Assembly: GCA_032615215.1 (NCBI GenBank)
Contig: CP128433.1
Span: 2,687,501 to 2,751,500, forward strand
Direction of reading: 5' to 3'
DNA length: 64,000 nucleotides
Source of the DNA: Microbulbifer sp. MKSA007
GTDB lineage: Bacteria > Pseudomonadota > Gammaproteobacteria > Pseudomonadales > Cellvibrionaceae
A program made the translations under genes and the position numbers. This document shows, piece by piece, positions 16,825 through 25,315 of this stretch. The notes beneath the pieces are model-generated. The model worked only from the letters and a program-made list of their open reading frames with translations. It was not told the origin of the DNA and did no database searches. Every line of letters starts with the position of its first letter. Positions within the stretch are counted from its first letter, which is position 1.

Positions 16825-17718
16825 GTGTTTCAACAAGCCCATTTGAACGAAATAGTCGTATTTATTGCCGTAGCCGAACACGGAAGCTTTACAAAGGCGG
16901 CGGCATCATTGAACTCAACCAAATCAGGCGCTGGTAAGGCAGTTAAGAAGCTTGAGGAGGAGTTGGGTCTTAAGCTATTCAACAGAACCACACGAAGTAT
17001 CAGGCTGACAGAAGAAGGCAAAATATTTCTAGATGCCGCAAAACATGCGTTAGAAACAATCAATGAGGCCAGGCTTTTACTGCATGCCAGGAAGGATGAG
17101 CCTGCCGGACGATTGCGTATCAATTTGCCAATAGGCATAGGCCGAAATATTGTCAGTGCTTTAAAGGGGTTCACGCAGTTGCATCCCAAGGTTACGGTCG
17201 AGGTCTCTCTTTCAGATAGCCTGGAGGACGCTATTAAAGGTGAATGGGATGTCGTTGTTAGAATTGGCGAACTAGAGGATAGCTCTTTTATCGCAAAAAC
17301 ATTATGCGGATCTAGACGTATTTTGTGTGCTTCGCCTGAATACCTTTCCCAGAAAGGTAAACCTAAGAATTTGGAGGAGCTGAGAGAGCATGATGCTCTT
17401 GTTTTCAGAGCGCCTACAGGAAAAGTAAGAGCCTGGTCATTTCGAGAAAATGATGACTCAATTACTGAATTCTCCCCTTCCCCGCTGGCAATTTTTAGAG
17501 ATGGACGAACACTGATAGATGCAGTAGTCGCTGGTATGGGTATTGCTCAGGTATATGATACTGCTCTCGGTTCTTCTATTCAGACTGGCGAAGTTATTGA
17601 GTTGTTTCCTGAGAAAGTAGTACCCGGTCCACCGGTTAGTGCACTGATTCCCAGTGGTAGAGCGATGCCTGCGAAAACGAGAGTTTTTATCGATTTTCTA
17701 CAAAGCGTGCTGGATTAG
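16825..17718 (+). CDS. LysR-family transcriptional regulator
   Basis: 297 residues from the GTG at 16825, chosen because AGGGA lies 8 nt upstream and this gives the usual LysR N-terminus; a TTG at 16801 would add 8 residues. The winged HTH is clear (residues about 5-65, SFTKAAASLNSTKSGAGKAVKKLEE pattern, here in part). A periplasmic-binding-like effector domain occupies 90-295. It is divergent from the peroxiredoxin-like gene, so it is most likely that gene's regulator, perhaps redox-responsive; this is inferred from position. Confidence 0.85.
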   Translation: MFQQAHLNEIVVFIAVAEHGSFTKAAASLNSTKSGAGKAVKKLEEELGLKLFNRTTRSIRLTEEGKIFLDAAKHALETINEARLLLHARKDEPAGRLRINLPIGIGRNIVSALKGFTQLHPKVTVEVSLSDSLEDAIKGEWDVVVRIGELEDSSFIAKTLCGSRRILCASPEYLSQKGKPKNLEELREHDALVFRAPTGKVRAWSFRENDDSITEFSPSPLAIFRDGRTLIDAVVAGMGIAQVYDTALGSSIQTGEVIELFPEKVVPGPPVSALIPSGRAMPAKTRVFIDFLQSVLD

Positions 17719-17764
17719 GATTTAGGGTGTCAGGTGAAATCGCAAAATAATTTCACCAAGAGAA

Positions 17765-17790
17765 CCCCCTCTCTAGTTCTAGAAAGGGGG
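17765..17790. terminator. Hairpin between convergent genes
   Basis: CCCCCT-C-TCTA pairs with TAGA-A-AGGGGG around a GTTC loop, with one internal mismatch. It lies between the LysR stop and the end of the leftward thioredoxin-like gene and can serve both. Confidence 0.6.
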
Positions 17791-17836
17791 AGATTGGTAG
17801 ACGAAAACCTTCTGCTTGCTAAGTTTAGGTCTTTCG

Positions 17837-18733
17837 CTAAGCAATACTTTTAAAGGTTGGTTTGTCCTTTTCTAGCTGTGGTGCTGAGTCAGCAAAAACA
17901 TGCAGGAAAGTCGTAGGATTTGGACGTCTGCGATAATTGTCGGTCTCATCCCCGAATAGAACTTTGCCACCTTCATCCAGTGCTATCACCGTGGCCATAA
18001 CGGTATCCTTAGGGTACCCAGGCATTCCTGCAGGGGAACCGCCAATGTCTTCAATGCCTAAGGCTTTAGCACCCATTAGGTTGTCATCTTGAAGAATTTC
18101 AAAATGACCAGGCAGGTCAAGCTTGTCGGCTAACTTCCTTGAGTTGTCGTAGCCTTGGTTAGAGATAAACTTTACCTTCACATCATATTGCTTAAGTGTC
18201 TCAGCATACTTCTTCACTTCTTTTAATTGGTTCATACAAAATGGGCACCAGTTGGCTCTAAAGAACACTAATAGTGTTTTAGATTCGTCAAAAGAGGTGG
18301 AAGACACACTTGTTTTATCTAATCGATTAAAGTTCATTTCAGGCAGTTTTTGGCCTTTTGATATAGCTTTACTCTTTTTACGGTTGTAGACGGAGAATGA
18401 CCAGATATACCAGTGAAGGGATATGAAGCCCAGGGCAGCAGCTGCAATAGGAATGTACTGAGGCAAGGATATTGGAGCCTGGTTCGAATAAGTTGAATAA
18501 GCAACCAGTGCAACTCCTATAAAGTTAACGGCTTGAATAACTGGTAATCTTTCTGACGTTCTTGAAATGCTGAACACATTTGTTAAGACCATCAAGAAAA
18601 ATGGTAAAGGCAGGGTCGCTAAAAGCGCGCCGACCCAAACCGGATTGCCACCAGATATATAGACCATGATGCCGGACCCTACTCCGCCAAGCATGTTTAA
18701 TAGAATCATTGGTAAAATAAGTTTTGCTTTCAT
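17837..18733 (-). CDS. Membrane-anchored thioredoxin/peroxiredoxin-like protein
   Basis: 298 residues from the ATG at 18733, which has GGAGC just upstream; a longer frame adds 11 residues without a good site. Four hydrophobic segments (about residues 3-25, 33-55, 65-85, 95-110) form an N-terminal membrane domain. A thioredoxin-fold domain follows with FFRANWCPFC near residues 164-173 and AhpC/TSA-like features. The CxxC suggests disulfide or peroxide reduction at the membrane. It ends the thiol/peroxide cluster starting at 15.3 kb. The exact reaction and sidedness are unknown. Confidence 0.7.
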   Translation of the reverse strand: MKAKLILPMILLNMLGGVGSGIMVYISGGNPVWVGALLATLPLPFFLMVLTNVFSISRTSERLPVIQAVNFIGVALVAYSTYSNQAPISLPQYIPIAAAALGFISLHWYIWSFSVYNRKKSKAISKGQKLPEMNFNRLDKTSVSSTSFDESKTLLVFFRANWCPFCMNQLKEVKKYAETLKQYDVKVKFISNQGYDNSRKLADKLDLPGHFEILQDDNLMGAKALGIEDIGGSPAGMPGYPKDTVMATVIALDEGGKVLFGDETDNYRRRPNPTTFLHVFADSAPQLEKDKPTFKSIA

Positions 18734-19114
18734 TTCAAGCTCCTGAAGCGTTGGGTTAATGTCCAAAACTTGCGATCTATCCTAGTACATCACATTGACT
18801 CAATAATCAGTTCGAATAGAGAAACAATGTTGCGAAAACGGATACAATTGAATTTATTTTATCGATCTATTAGTTGTGGCTGGCATGAGTAACTTACACT
18901 CAGTTCTAGCAGGAATTTAGTATTTCTTAACAAATAAAGGAGCTAGTAAGCTGGAAGAAGGTGTAAAGATGTAGACAAGATCAGACCATGATCTGACAGT
19001 TCGTCTTGAATAAGAAGGGTTTACCGGTTTTGATGAAAGTGCCTAAACCTAAAAGCAAAACTAAGGATAAACCCCATGATCCATACTAATGATCGCATCA
19101 TCAAACATTAACTG
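18734..19114. other. 380-bp intergenic region
   Basis: Lies downstream of the papain-like gene and upstream of the thioredoxin-like gene, both leftward, so it should hold the latter's promoter. A partial inverted repeat (TCAGA...TCTGA, nested in AAGAC...GTCTT) occurs near 18975-19008. A short frame at 19033-19089 could encode an 18-residue Lys/Pro-rich peptide but has no other support. Confidence 0.35.
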
Positions 19115-19750
19115 CTAGGTGATTTCGATTGCAATACCACTCCAAACGTAACTATGCCTTCCAGCGTTTTGATGGCGCAACGTTCGCCATCCAATATCAG
19201 CCCTCCAAACTGGTTGATCTTCATTCGGGTTATAATATTTGACTGTGGTCCCATCCTTGGCAACCAGGATATTATGGAAACCCATTTCATGAGCAGACCC
19301 AGGGGAAGGGCCTCGAAACATCATAAAAGCGCAATTGTAATAGGTGTCGGTAAGCAAGTTCCTCGGCATTCCCCCATTACTAGCTGGCTGTATGAGATTT
19401 GTAAACAACGCATTATAATCAACTCTATTGCCCGGCTGCGCGAATTGAAGGCACATGTCTTTCTGGGTCGCGTCATATAAAATCCGACCGGTACGCCCAG
19501 GGCACTGGGTATTCACATAGTTTCGCACACGCATCGGTGAACTATTGTTGGCCGCCACTAAGGGATGGTCGGCACCGTTTGGCATCGGAGGTAGGTCCCC
19601 ATTCTGCCATTTGATAGCGCGCCACAGAGTGTCTTCCACAAAACTCTGTGGCCTTGGCGCACGGAGATCAAATCCTGACACTGCGATCTCGGTACAGTGA
19701 GCGGCGCAAGAATTACCGTTCTGACTCGGTAAAGTTTTAAGATTCAACAT
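19115..19750 (-). CDS. Putative papain-like cysteine peptidase
   Basis: 211 residues from the ATG at 19750, preceded by AAGGAAA; the longer frame upstream has no ribosome-binding site. The order of candidate catalytic residues fits a papain-like fold: Cys15 in NGNSCAAHC, His159 in MGFHNILV, and Asn174 in KYYNPNE. The His-strand-Asn spacing resembles that of C39/C58-like peptidases and some secreted effectors. No signal peptide, so export (if any) would need another route. The middle region is Asn/Pro/Gly-rich. Function is inferred only from these residues; no known family was recognised with certainty. Confidence 0.5.
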   Translation of the reverse strand: MLNLKTLPSQNGNSCAAHCTEIAVSGFDLRAPRPQSFVEDTLWRAIKWQNGDLPPMPNGADHPLVAANNSSPMRVRNYVNTQCPGRTGRILYDATQKDMCLQFAQPGNRVDYNALFTNLIQPASNGGMPRNLLTDTYYNCAFMMFRGPSPGSAHEMGFHNILVAKDGTTVKYYNPNEDQPVWRADIGWRTLRHQNAGRHSYVWSGIAIEIT

Positions 19751-20577
19751 CAAAATTTCCTTTTTCGTTGTGCTTGACAGTGAGAGTAGTGAGTCCAATG
19801 TACCAATTTGATAGGCAGTAATATATAAAATGGAGTGAAAAATAAGATTACGAGTTATTACGTAACCAGCAGTAAAACCGCGTACTTCCCTTTCCTGATT
19901 TAAGGGCCATTTTTTCAATGCCACTTTCAAAGGACTTCGAGACTGAAGCAGCTCTGTCTGAGTAGCAACACAGAGATATAAATTCTTAAATCAATCGCTA
20001 TAGCAGTTCTACGGTCGTTAGTAACCATAGAAATTTTATTAAAAAAAGGATAATGTTTTTAATCAGCGTTTTATCCTCCACATCCTTGGCATAATCGTAT
20101 AAATTTAATAATGCCGTTAGGAAGGGCTATAGATGTTTGGTGTGGCCTCATACACTCCAAACTATTTTTTTATTTATAGATAACGCAGAAGACGGGCCCT
20201 TAACTTTTCGGGCCATCCTAATCTTCCATCTACGACAGTTACCAGCTGGAGAATAGCCTCATAAGGACGAGGTTTTCAGGAGTGTAAACTCGCTTTACTA
20301 GTGTAAAAAGCTCGGTTATCCCCTGAGCCTCTTTATTCAGCATCACAGGTTATTGGCAGTAGATCTTTTTGAGAATCTAACTGTTCTAACTTTACTGGTT
20401 GCTCCACCAGCTCCACCAGCTCCATAGTTCTGCTTATCCTCCATTAGGCTCCGTTTGCCCTAAATGCGTTTATCTCTGTTAGTGATCAGCGTATCTATCA
20501 CAGGAACTTATATGCCTTTCTGATAGTCAAATTTTGCCAACTGAATTCTGGAAAGTTATTGATAGGTTCTGATTGCC
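19751..20577. other. 827-bp intergenic region with an orphan terminator
   Basis: Separates divergent genes. The AT-rich left half should contain the papain-like gene promoter. A rho-independent terminator on the + strand (20135-20171) has no annotated gene before it. A triplicated GCTCCACCA-type stretch occurs at about 20400-20425. No protein-coding gene could be supported. Confidence 0.4.
20135..20171 (+). terminator. Rho-independent terminator without an upstream gene
   Basis: GTTTGGTGTG pairs with CACTCCAAAC (one mismatch) around an 8-nt loop, followed directly by TATTTTTTT. The polarity is rightward, while the only nearby upstream gene is leftward. It therefore probably ends a short non-coding transcript starting within 19.8-20.1 kb. 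Confidence 0.55.
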
Positions 20578-22002
20578 ATGGAACGACGTGATTTCACAAA
20601 ATTATTTCTTGGAGCTACCTCTATATTTGCTGTCCCTCGACCACTCATCGCTTTAGATGCTTTATCAAGTCAACCGGTGAATGATGATGATGATTTTCAA
20701 CGTCTCATTCGCCATCGTATTCTTAAGCAACACGCGGCACATGCAGCAGTTGCAGGTACCCTAAATTTTTCTGATCGTAAAATTTTTACTGTCCGAGTGC
20801 CTGAAGCCAAGGATACTTATCAACTAGGGGACGATACGATTTTTGAAATTGCGTCGTTAACTAAGATATTTACGGCCTTGCTATTGGCTGTTGAAGTTGT
20901 ACATAAGAGAGTGCAACTCGATGATCCTCTCCAGGATTACGTACCAGCCGGTGTAAAAGCTCCAACTTTTGAAGGGCAACAAATCACTCTCGCCGACCTG
21001 GCTACCCATGCTGCCTCTCTTCCTCTAAGACCAAATAATCTTGCTGCATCGGCGCCCGATGCGCCCAATAAGTACGCTGGTTACTCCTTTGAGCAGCTCT
21101 ATAGTGGCTTGCCAAGCTATCATCTGAAAGCTAGCCCGGGTACTCAATTCAGCTATTCAAACCTGGCTTTTGGGCTCTTAGGTCAAGGACTTGCTTTGAA
21201 GGAAGGCCGCTCTTTTGCAACGATATTGCGAGAGCGTGTGACGGGACCTTTAGGGCTAAGTGATACCACTTTAGAGGATGATCCCAAGAAGTCTGCTCGG
21301 CGAGCTCAAGGCCATGACTTCTATCTCAGCCCGATCGGCCCAACAAGCGATGGGGTGCTCTCGCCGGCTGGCGGTTTACGATCTACAGCCAGCGATCTCC
21401 TCACACTTCTAGACTTGTTTATCAACGGTCGAGGCCCTAAGGATTTGGTTGCAGCATCGCGACTAATGCTGTCAATTGATAGGCCGGGAGGCAGTGATAT
21501 CACTCGTATGGCCCTGGGTTGGCGCAGGACAACCACCAATGGAGAGACTTACTATTGGTCCAATGGCAGCAGTGACGGATCGCGTACATTTATGGGTTTT
21601 AACCCAGTGCGGAGAGCGGGTGTTGTTGCCTTGGCAGATACTGCCAGCGGTGAAGGGCTGGATGATATTGGTCATCACTTCTTGAACCCCGAGCAGACAG
21701 TATCTACTAAGGTTGTCCCTGTCCCAGACTTCATCACTTTACCAGAGGAGGTGCTTTTGAGAGGTGTCGGGCGCTATGGGCACGGAACAGATGATATTGT
21801 CGAAATCAGCCGCGGCTATACAGGTCTTATAGTTTCAGCGGAATATGGAGAATTCGTAATTCGACCGCAATCGTCCACAATCTATGCATCGAAGATGGTT
21901 CCAGGGTTGACTATAGAGTTTGAGGAGGGCGATACGAGCCCTGCCCGCTCGTTTATTCTTCGTCAAGGTGGAAAAGCTTATTCCTATAAGCGACTGCCCT
22001 AG
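20578..22002 (+). CDS. Tat-exported serine hydrolase (class C beta-lactamase family)
   Basis: 474 residues. The N-terminus has a twin-arginine motif (RRDFTK) and a hydrophobic stretch to about residue 25, so export by Tat is likely. The catalytic SxxK is in IASLTKIF (about residue 91-94) and the Tyr motif is YSN near residue 191. Length is above AmpC's roughly 380, with a C-terminal extension common in esterase/penicillin-binding relatives. It probably hydrolyses esters, peptides or lactams in the periplasm; the substrate is not predictable. The 3' third is present again as a decayed copy at about 23.7-24.05 kb. Confidence 0.75.
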   Translation: MERRDFTKLFLGATSIFAVPRPLIALDALSSQPVNDDDDFQRLIRHRILKQHAAHAAVAGTLNFSDRKIFTVRVPEAKDTYQLGDDTIFEIASLTKIFTALLLAVEVVHKRVQLDDPLQDYVPAGVKAPTFEGQQITLADLATHAASLPLRPNNLAASAPDAPNKYAGYSFEQLYSGLPSYHLKASPGTQFSYSNLAFGLLGQGLALKEGRSFATILRERVTGPLGLSDTTLEDDPKKSARRAQGHDFYLSPIGPTSDGVLSPAGGLRSTASDLLTLLDLFINGRGPKDLVAASRLMLSIDRPGGSDITRMALGWRRTTTNGETYYWSNGSSDGSRTFMGFNPVRRAGVVALADTASGEGLDDIGHHFLNPEQTVSTKVVPVPDFITLPEEVLLRGVGRYGHGTDDIVEISRGYTGLIVSAEYGEFVIRPQSSTIYASKMVPGLTIEFEEGDTSPARSFILRQGGKAYSYKRLP

Positions 22003-22033
22003 TTTGAATGGTCAGTTAGTTACTACTGGGGTG

Positions 22034-22140
22034 GAAGGAAAGAATACATCGCACTCGAGACACGCTGAGAATACATCCTTGTAAGCTCCTAATCGGCACC
22101 CATGCCTCATAGGGTCCGAAGCGCGGTGTATCTTTCCTTC
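22034..22140. repeat. Imperfect long inverted repeat, REP-like
   Basis: Left arm begins GAAGGAAAGAATACATCGC and the right arm is its near complement, ending CTTTCCTTC; one indel and mismatches are present. The arms are about 70 nt apart. Within it, AATACATC is repeated twice. A short T-run follows on the right. It could be a dispersed palindromic element and may also terminate the serine hydrolase transcript. Confidence 0.45.
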
Positions 22141-22610
22141 TCCCTTTTTAGTAAGTGCAGCCTAGGGGAATATTGGACGAAACAGTTTAACTTATTGATA
22201 AATTGAGATTTTTTATGTCAGTTAGATCATTGCTGCAAATTGATTTATCAATACCACATCTTAATTGGGCTGGATTAGGCAGGGTTTCGTAGTGGCCGAC
22301 GTTCAGTAATTACTAGCCCAGTTAAAAATCAGTAAAAATCAGTTAAAGTGACTCAAAATACTGCGAACTGCCTCAATCCCTCCGCAATATTAATCTATGA
22401 GTAATTTCCAGAAGAATTATTGCAAGACACATTAGGAAATTTTAATCCGAGGTGGATTGTTAAGAAGTGCTATTCCTGAATGATTTCAAGAATATTAATG
22501 TACAGTCGTGCTAAGTAATATTATATATTCTATTTTGCTCTGGTTTGGCATCAGAGCAGAAACAGTGGATTCCATCGCTGAAAGTAGCAGGAAAAGGCAG
22601 GAGAATAATT

Positions 22611-23147
22611 ATGACAAAAATAGTGAGCCGCAGTATCAACCGGGAAGTGAGTTTTACCGTGTTGGTAGAGGATAATTCGCCGATACTTTTTCAAACGAAG
22701 GTCAAAAAATCACTCGAAAACTGGCTGGATGAAGCACAGACTATCTTAAAACGAGCGATAGATATGTGCACTGTAGCGATTACATACCCTGATAAGGTTC
22801 CTGATAAGTTTAAAAATTTAGTCTCCTACTACTTCGGCCTTCCTATGGATTGCCCGCCACAAAGATATTCAAATTGTGTAAATGCGATACTTCAAAAACT
22901 CAGTAAAACCCAGATAGGCTTGAGTGGTGATGTGGAGTGTGCGGATGTAAAAATGATGCCCACCTTGTGTAAGGTTCAATGCTCTACCATATCGACGATA
23001 GGATATCCATTTGGTATTGAGGACCCTTCGAAAAATGCGGCCGGGTTTGTGTTTGTGCCCTTTACGGAAAGTTGGGGCAGATCAATTTCAAACTTCTGTA
23101 AGTTGTCATGGGCTGGTGGAGGGCAACTTAAGGGGGGAGCTTTATGA
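22611..23147 (+). CDS. N-terminal part of aspzincin-type metallopeptidase (frame interrupted)
   Basis: 178 residues from the ATG at 22611, which has AGGAGA upstream. The fragment has a helical region (about 35-70), a Cys-rich middle and an aromatic VFVPFTESW segment. It ends just after a GGGGGG run (23132-23137). The next frame begins at the overlapping ATGA and carries the zinc motif. This half fits the N-terminal portion of M35/aspzincin-like peptidases, which place about 100-180 residues before the zinc helix. Restoring one G would fuse both into a protein of about 329 residues. Alone it has no recognisable active site. Confidence 0.55.
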   Translation: MTKIVSRSINREVSFTVLVEDNSPILFQTKVKKSLENWLDEAQTILKRAIDMCTVAITYPDKVPDKFKNLVSYYFGLPMDCPPQRYSNCVNAILQKLSKTQIGLSGDVECADVKMMPTLCKVQCSTISTIGYPFGIEDPSKNAAGFVFVPFTESWGRSISNFCKLSWAGGGQLKGGAL

Positions 23148-23599
23148 AGCCCAATCAAAACCCTATCTGCTTGAGTTTTAGTAAAATTTGGGAGAAAGGT
23201 GAGGTATTCTGCATTGTTACTCTGATCCATGAAGGAACACATAAATATGCGCAAACCGTGGATCATAAATATTTCAATGATGAAGGCATCGCGGATAAAT
23301 TGGATAAAGCTATTAGTGAAGGTGGCGCTATATGGATGAAGTTCCATCAGGACAGTGGTAAAACCCATGAACAAGCATTCAAGCTTGTTGTACAGCAGGC
23401 ATTCAATCAGTTACGCGGACAAGATGCAGCGGCAACTCTTATGGCAGAGCTCACTGAGGTGAAAGCGGTGGAAAATGCGGACTCAGTGGCATGGTTTGCG
23501 TATGACGTAGCACAATTACCCTCTGAGCAGGAAGTTGGGAGAGTTATAACAGGAATGGTAGGTAAACGAAAAGTACACCCAAGCCTACTTAATCATTAA
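23144..23599 (+). CDS. C-terminal, zinc-binding part of aspzincin-type metallopeptidase
   Basis: 151 residues. The zinc site HEGTH (residues 29-33, in TLIHEGTHKY) is followed by TVDHKY (38-43). This matches the aspzincin (M35) pattern HExxH plus an Asp ligand seven residues later. A Cys shortly before (ICLSF) is also typical. The C-terminal half is helical with Ala/Glu/Val-rich sequence. No signal peptide. It overlaps the preceding frame by 4 nt, either as translational coupling or, more likely, as the continuation of one gene broken in a G run. Such enzymes are often secreted toxins or effectors; no target is evident here. Confidence 0.65.
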   Translation: MKPNQNPICLSFSKIWEKGEVFCIVTLIHEGTHKYAQTVDHKYFNDEGIADKLDKAISEGGAIWMKFHQDSGKTHEQAFKLVVQQAFNQLRGQDAAATLMAELTEVKAVENADSVAWFAYDVAQLPSEQEVGRVITGMVGKRKVHPSLLNH

Positions 23600-23716
23600 A
23601 GGAAAACCCAGGGGGCAGTCGAATTAATAGAGACGATTACGTTTCCTGCAATTTGGGGTCCTATCCCGAAATCAGAGAACTGTCCCCGGGACCCAAGGGT
23701 TTCTATGTTTGGGGTG

Positions 23717-24055
23717 TAGATGCTCTGGCAAGTCCGTGATTGGTGAAGGATTGGTTGATATTGGTCACCACTTCCCGTACGCCGAGTACACGGTAACAAT
23801 TTACACTGTTACTACCTAGGATTTTATCGCTGGAATTGGAGAGGTACTTTAGGGAGTTGGCTAACGCGTGCGATGCAGTTGTTACCATCAAAATCAGTCG
23901 TGACCATGCCAACCCTATTGTTTCAACGGGATTTGGAAAGTTCGTAATTCGGCGGCAATCGTCCACAATTTATGCATCGAAGGTCGTATCAGCGCTAACT
24001 ATTGAGGCCAAGTGAGGGGACATGAAGGCTCGCTGTTCGCTTACTCTTATAAGTG
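23717..24055 (+). pseudogene. Decayed duplicate of the 3' end of the serine hydrolase gene
   Basis: Several blocks match 21630-22000 in the same order: a GATATTGGTCA-CACTT segment, TTCGTAATTCG-CGCAATCG, GTCCACAAT-TATGCATCGAAG, and a GCTTACTCTTATAAG block that mirrors the gene's end. Stops and indels interrupt the frame. The intact gene and this relic flank the aspzincin frames, so a tandem duplication with later insertion and decay is likely. The upstream stretch 23600-23716 contains a GGGTCC...GGACCC inverted repeat and no gene. Confidence 0.65.
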
Positions 24056-24115
24056 TGTATCTCTATTTGGATAAATGCGGCCCGCTAATCGCTAATACCT
24101 TGAAAGGAAAGATCA

Positions 24116-24523
24116 ATGCTCTATCCAGAAGTTACGATGTCTAGTAACACAATCCACAACCCGAAAGAACCCCGACACCTTATGCGCGCCAAGATTGTGC
24201 CTAGGACAGTGCGTGTGCGTCGTGGTGGCAAGGTGATTGCCGAGAGTAGTAATGCTTTGAGAGTTACAGAACTCGCAAAAGATATGCTCGACCCCGTATT
24301 CTATTTCCCAAAAGAAGATGTTCTTGCTCCCCTCTCCCTTATAGAGGGAAAGACAAGCTATTGCCCACTGAAAGGCGATGCCAGCTACTTCTCAATCGAT
24401 GATAGCGGAGAGGCTATTGCATGGGCCTATGAAGCTGCTTTTGACTTTGCCGGGGTGATCAACGGGCGTATTGCCTTTTATCCGGATCAAGTGGCAATCG
24501 AAGAAGTTGGAACTTCATCATGA
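24116..24523 (+). CDS. DUF427 family protein
   Basis: 135 residues, ATG at 24116 behind a strong AAAGGA site. Family features are visible: VRVRRGGKVIAESSNALRV near residues 35-53, PVFYFPKEDV near 60-69, the SYCPLKGDASYF motif near 81-92, and the C-terminal FYPDQVAIE strand. DUF427 proteins are small cytoplasmic enzymes of unsettled function. It is monocistronic and convergent with a DHFR-like gene. Confidence 0.8.
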   Translation: MLYPEVTMSSNTIHNPKEPRHLMRAKIVPRTVRVRRGGKVIAESSNALRVTELAKDMLDPVFYFPKEDVLAPLSLIEGKTSYCPLKGDASYFSIDDSGEAIAWAYEAAFDFAGVINGRIAFYPDQVAIEEVGTSS

Positions 24524-24599
24524 CCCTCTTCCCATAGACTCTTTTAGGTTAATGATACAAACCATGCCTAGAACCTGGTTGCAATAACACTCCGCCCTT

Positions 24600-25151
24600 T
24601 TATAGGCACTTGTAGCGAAGGACCACTCCGCCCATTTCAAGGGTATCTGCCCGCATCAGCTCAAAATTTTTCTGGATGCCGTCAGGCTTGAAGAGAGGTG
24701 AACCAGCTCCAAGTACGATAGGTGCTAGGCATATCCGGTACTCGTCTACTAGACCCTCTCTGAGCAGAGTAGCTACAAGATTCGAACTACCAAATACGAA
24801 GATATCCCTCTTCCCGGTCTCTTTTTTCAGCGCGCGAACATGTTCGGCCGCCTCGCCTTTCAGTAGACGAGTATTTGACCAATTGGCGGTTTCTAGCGTG
24901 CGAGAGATGACGGCTTTTTCAAGCGAGTTCATCATGTCCGCAATCGCCCCAGTTTCGTTTTGCCAATAATCGGCCATCCCTTTATAGGTGCGACATCCGA
25001 ATAGCAAGGTGCCGATTTCATCACCCTGTCGAAGAGAGAAGGCTTCTAATTCGTCGCCCCACACTGTTGCGTGATGGTCCAATGACCACGGAGCGGTACC
25101 TTCAAAGCAGCCGTCCAACGACATCACATTCCAAACCACTAACCGTCTCAC
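24600..25151 (-). CDS. Dihydrofolate reductase-like (RibD C-terminal) protein
   Basis: 183 residues from the GTG at 25151, which is preceded by GAGGAT; the longer frame adds 45 atypical residues. Features of the RibD-C/YyaP-like family are present: a VMSLDGCFEG N-terminal strand-loop, TLLFGCRTYKGMADYW near residue 55-70, and a IFVFGSSNLVATLL nucleotide-binding turn near 125-138. It probably reduces a small molecule with NAD(P)H, but the substrate is unknown. It is the first of two such genes (also at 26029-26679) in a cluster with VOC, SRPBCC and ArsR genes. Confidence 0.75.
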   Translation of the reverse strand: MRRLVVWNVMSLDGCFEGTAPWSLDHHATVWGDELEAFSLRQGDEIGTLLFGCRTYKGMADYWQNETGAIADMMNSLEKAVISRTLETANWSNTRLLKGEAAEHVRALKKETGKRDIFVFGSSNLVATLLREGLVDEYRICLAPIVLGAGSPLFKPDGIQKNFELMRADTLEMGGVVLRYKCL

Positions 25152-25315
25152 AATCTGATCCTCATGTATTTGTCTCTTGTATTGTCTGTTGGGACTGAGC
25201 TTGATGAGGGCAGTGTCACTCAGCTTGTTAAGGCCTTGCGCTAGTAGCTCTGGGCTTCCGAGGCGGTTTGGCCATGCGTAGTTCAAATATTCTTTCGCGA
25301 TATCTATCTGTTACT

